Below the pieces are notes generated by a model that was not told the DNA's origin, searched no databases, and was given only the letters and a program-made list of their open reading frames with translations. This document shows positions 6,197 to 6,940 of a stretch of DNA of 6,940 nucleotides, one piece after another; the first letter of the stretch is position 1; every line of letters begins with the position of its first letter. Both the position numbers and the translations under genes were made by a program. The DNA lies in the NCBI GenBank assembly GCA_002417905.1, contig DIDB01000074.1, positions 1-6,940 on the forward strand, read 5' to 3'. Source of the stretch: Pseudomonadaceae bacterium UBA5811 (GTDB taxonomy: Bacteria; Pseudomonadota; Gammaproteobacteria; Pseudomonadales; Pseudomonadaceae).

Positions 6197-6940
6197 TCAA
6201 TCCTCTGCATTGATCCAGTCCTTGACCACCAGGGCCACCCGGCCCGGATCCTGAGCAATCAGCCCCTTGATGGCGGTGAGCTGGGCGTCATAGCCCTCGG
6301 TCGGACTGGGCAGCATGATGGGCGGCTGCGAGGACAGGGCCGGACTGCCCAGACTGACCTGGTCACCCGCCAGCTCGTCCAGGCTCTGGCCCAGATCCTC
6401 CAGCCCGCCAATATCGCCGGCCGGCACCAGGGCTTTGGCATCCCCCCCCGCACCGCTCAGGTTACGCAGCAGCGGCCGCAGCACACCAAAAACCAGCACC
6501 AGCAGAAACAGCGCACCCAGAGCCTGTTTGGCAATATCCCAGAACCAGGGCTGGGTATAAAAAGGAATCTCCAGATCCGGCTCCGGGCCCGGTGCCGCAA
6601 AGGACGTATTGATCACACTGACGCTATCCCCCCGGCCTGCGTCATAGCCCACCGCGTCCTGCACCAGCCGGGTAAAACGGGCCAGCTCGTCTGCCGTCCA
6701 TGGTGTGCGTACCGTTTCGCCTTTTTCATTGACATGCACCTGGTCATCCACCACCACCGCCACAGACAGCCGCTTCAGCCGGCCCTGTTGCTGGCGGGTG
6801 TGGCTGACCGAGCGGTCCAGCTCATAATTCTTGAGCGCCTGGGAGCGGTTATCCGAAGGATAGGGCGCCAGCATCGGCCGGCCGGTTTTCGGATCGATGA
6901 TCTGGTCGCCATTGGAGTCCGTCAGTGGCCGGCCCGGGGC
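6197..6940 (-). CDS. fliF: Flagellar MS-ring protein FliF, C-terminal part (5' end outside window)
   Basis: FliF forms the inner-membrane MS ring, the base of the flagellar motor, and its cytoplasmic tail holds FliG. The frame is open to the window edge, so 247 C-terminal residues are visible, roughly the last 40-45% of a usual FliF (about 550-600 aa). Visible parts, numbered from the window edge: a periplasmic stretch with the typical FliF motif NYELDRSVSHT (37-47); a region rich in hydrophobic beta strands (57-115); the second transmembrane helix (about 137-160, ending FGVLRPLL); a low-complexity cytoplasmic linker; and a C-terminal helix ending VVKDWINAED, the conserved FliG-binding tail. 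An internal ATG at 6874 is not the start, because clear FliF-like coding continues upstream of it. The stop is TGA at 6199-6197, 3 bp before fliG. The family assignment is very secure; only the missing N-terminal half limits it. Confidence 0.96.
   Translation of the reverse strand, partial: APGRPLTDSNGDQIIDPKTGRPMLAPYPSDNRSQALKNYELDRSVSHTRQQQGRLKRLSVAVVVDDQVHVNEKGETVRTPWTADELARFTRLVQDAVGYDAGRGDSVSVINTSFAAPGPEPDLEIPFYTQPWFWDIAKQALGALFLLVLVFGVLRPLLRNLSGAGGDAKALVPAGDIGGLEDLGQSLDELAGDQVSLGSPALSSQPPIMLPSPTEGYDAQLTAIKGLIAQDPGRVALVVKDWINAED
6201..6206 (-). promoter_or_regulatory. Ribosome binding site of fliG
   Basis: The minus strand reads AGAGGA, 7 nt before the fliG ATG. It lies within the last sense codons of fliF, so fliG translation is probably coupled to the end of fliF translation. 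The site supports the chosen fliG start. Confidence 0.7.

Overview
The window holds the middle of a large flagellar operon, transcribed entirely on the minus strand. Reading 5'->3' along the mRNA, from the right end of the window to the left, the order is fliF (3' part only), fliG, fliH, fliI, fliJ, fliK. This is the conserved fliEFGHIJ-fliK order. The high GC content, strong preference for G/C-ending codons, and FliG and FliF sequences of Pseudomonas/Oceanospirillales type suggest a gammaproteobacterium, probably with a polar flagellum. I cannot name a genus from this sequence.

Layout: 6940-6197 is the C-terminal part of the MS-ring protein FliF. 6193-5186 is the rotor switch protein FliG. 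5172-4378 is the export-ATPase regulator FliH. 4388-3048 is the export ATPase FliI. It starts at GTG and overlaps fliH by 11 bp. 3036-2581 is the coiled-coil export protein FliJ. An 80-bp gap follows, then an unusually long FliK (814 aa) at 2500-56. The last 55 bases hold no recognisable gene, terminator or start. fliF to fliJ are tightly packed (3, 13, -11 and 11 bp), as expected of one translationally coupled unit.

The genes act together. FliF is the ring on which FliG is mounted. FliG receives torque from the stator and sets rotation direction. FliH, FliI and FliJ form the soluble ATPase complex of the flagellar type III export gate. FliK is exported through that gate, measures the hook and switches export from hook to filament substrates.

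This is a core, well-known system and I see no new system in it. The points worth a second look are in and before fliK: a good candidate sigma-54 (-24/-12) promoter in the only sizeable intergenic gap, a perfect 66-bp in-frame tandem duplication inside fliK, an older degenerate repeat around it, and the large size of FliK, which may mean a longer hook.
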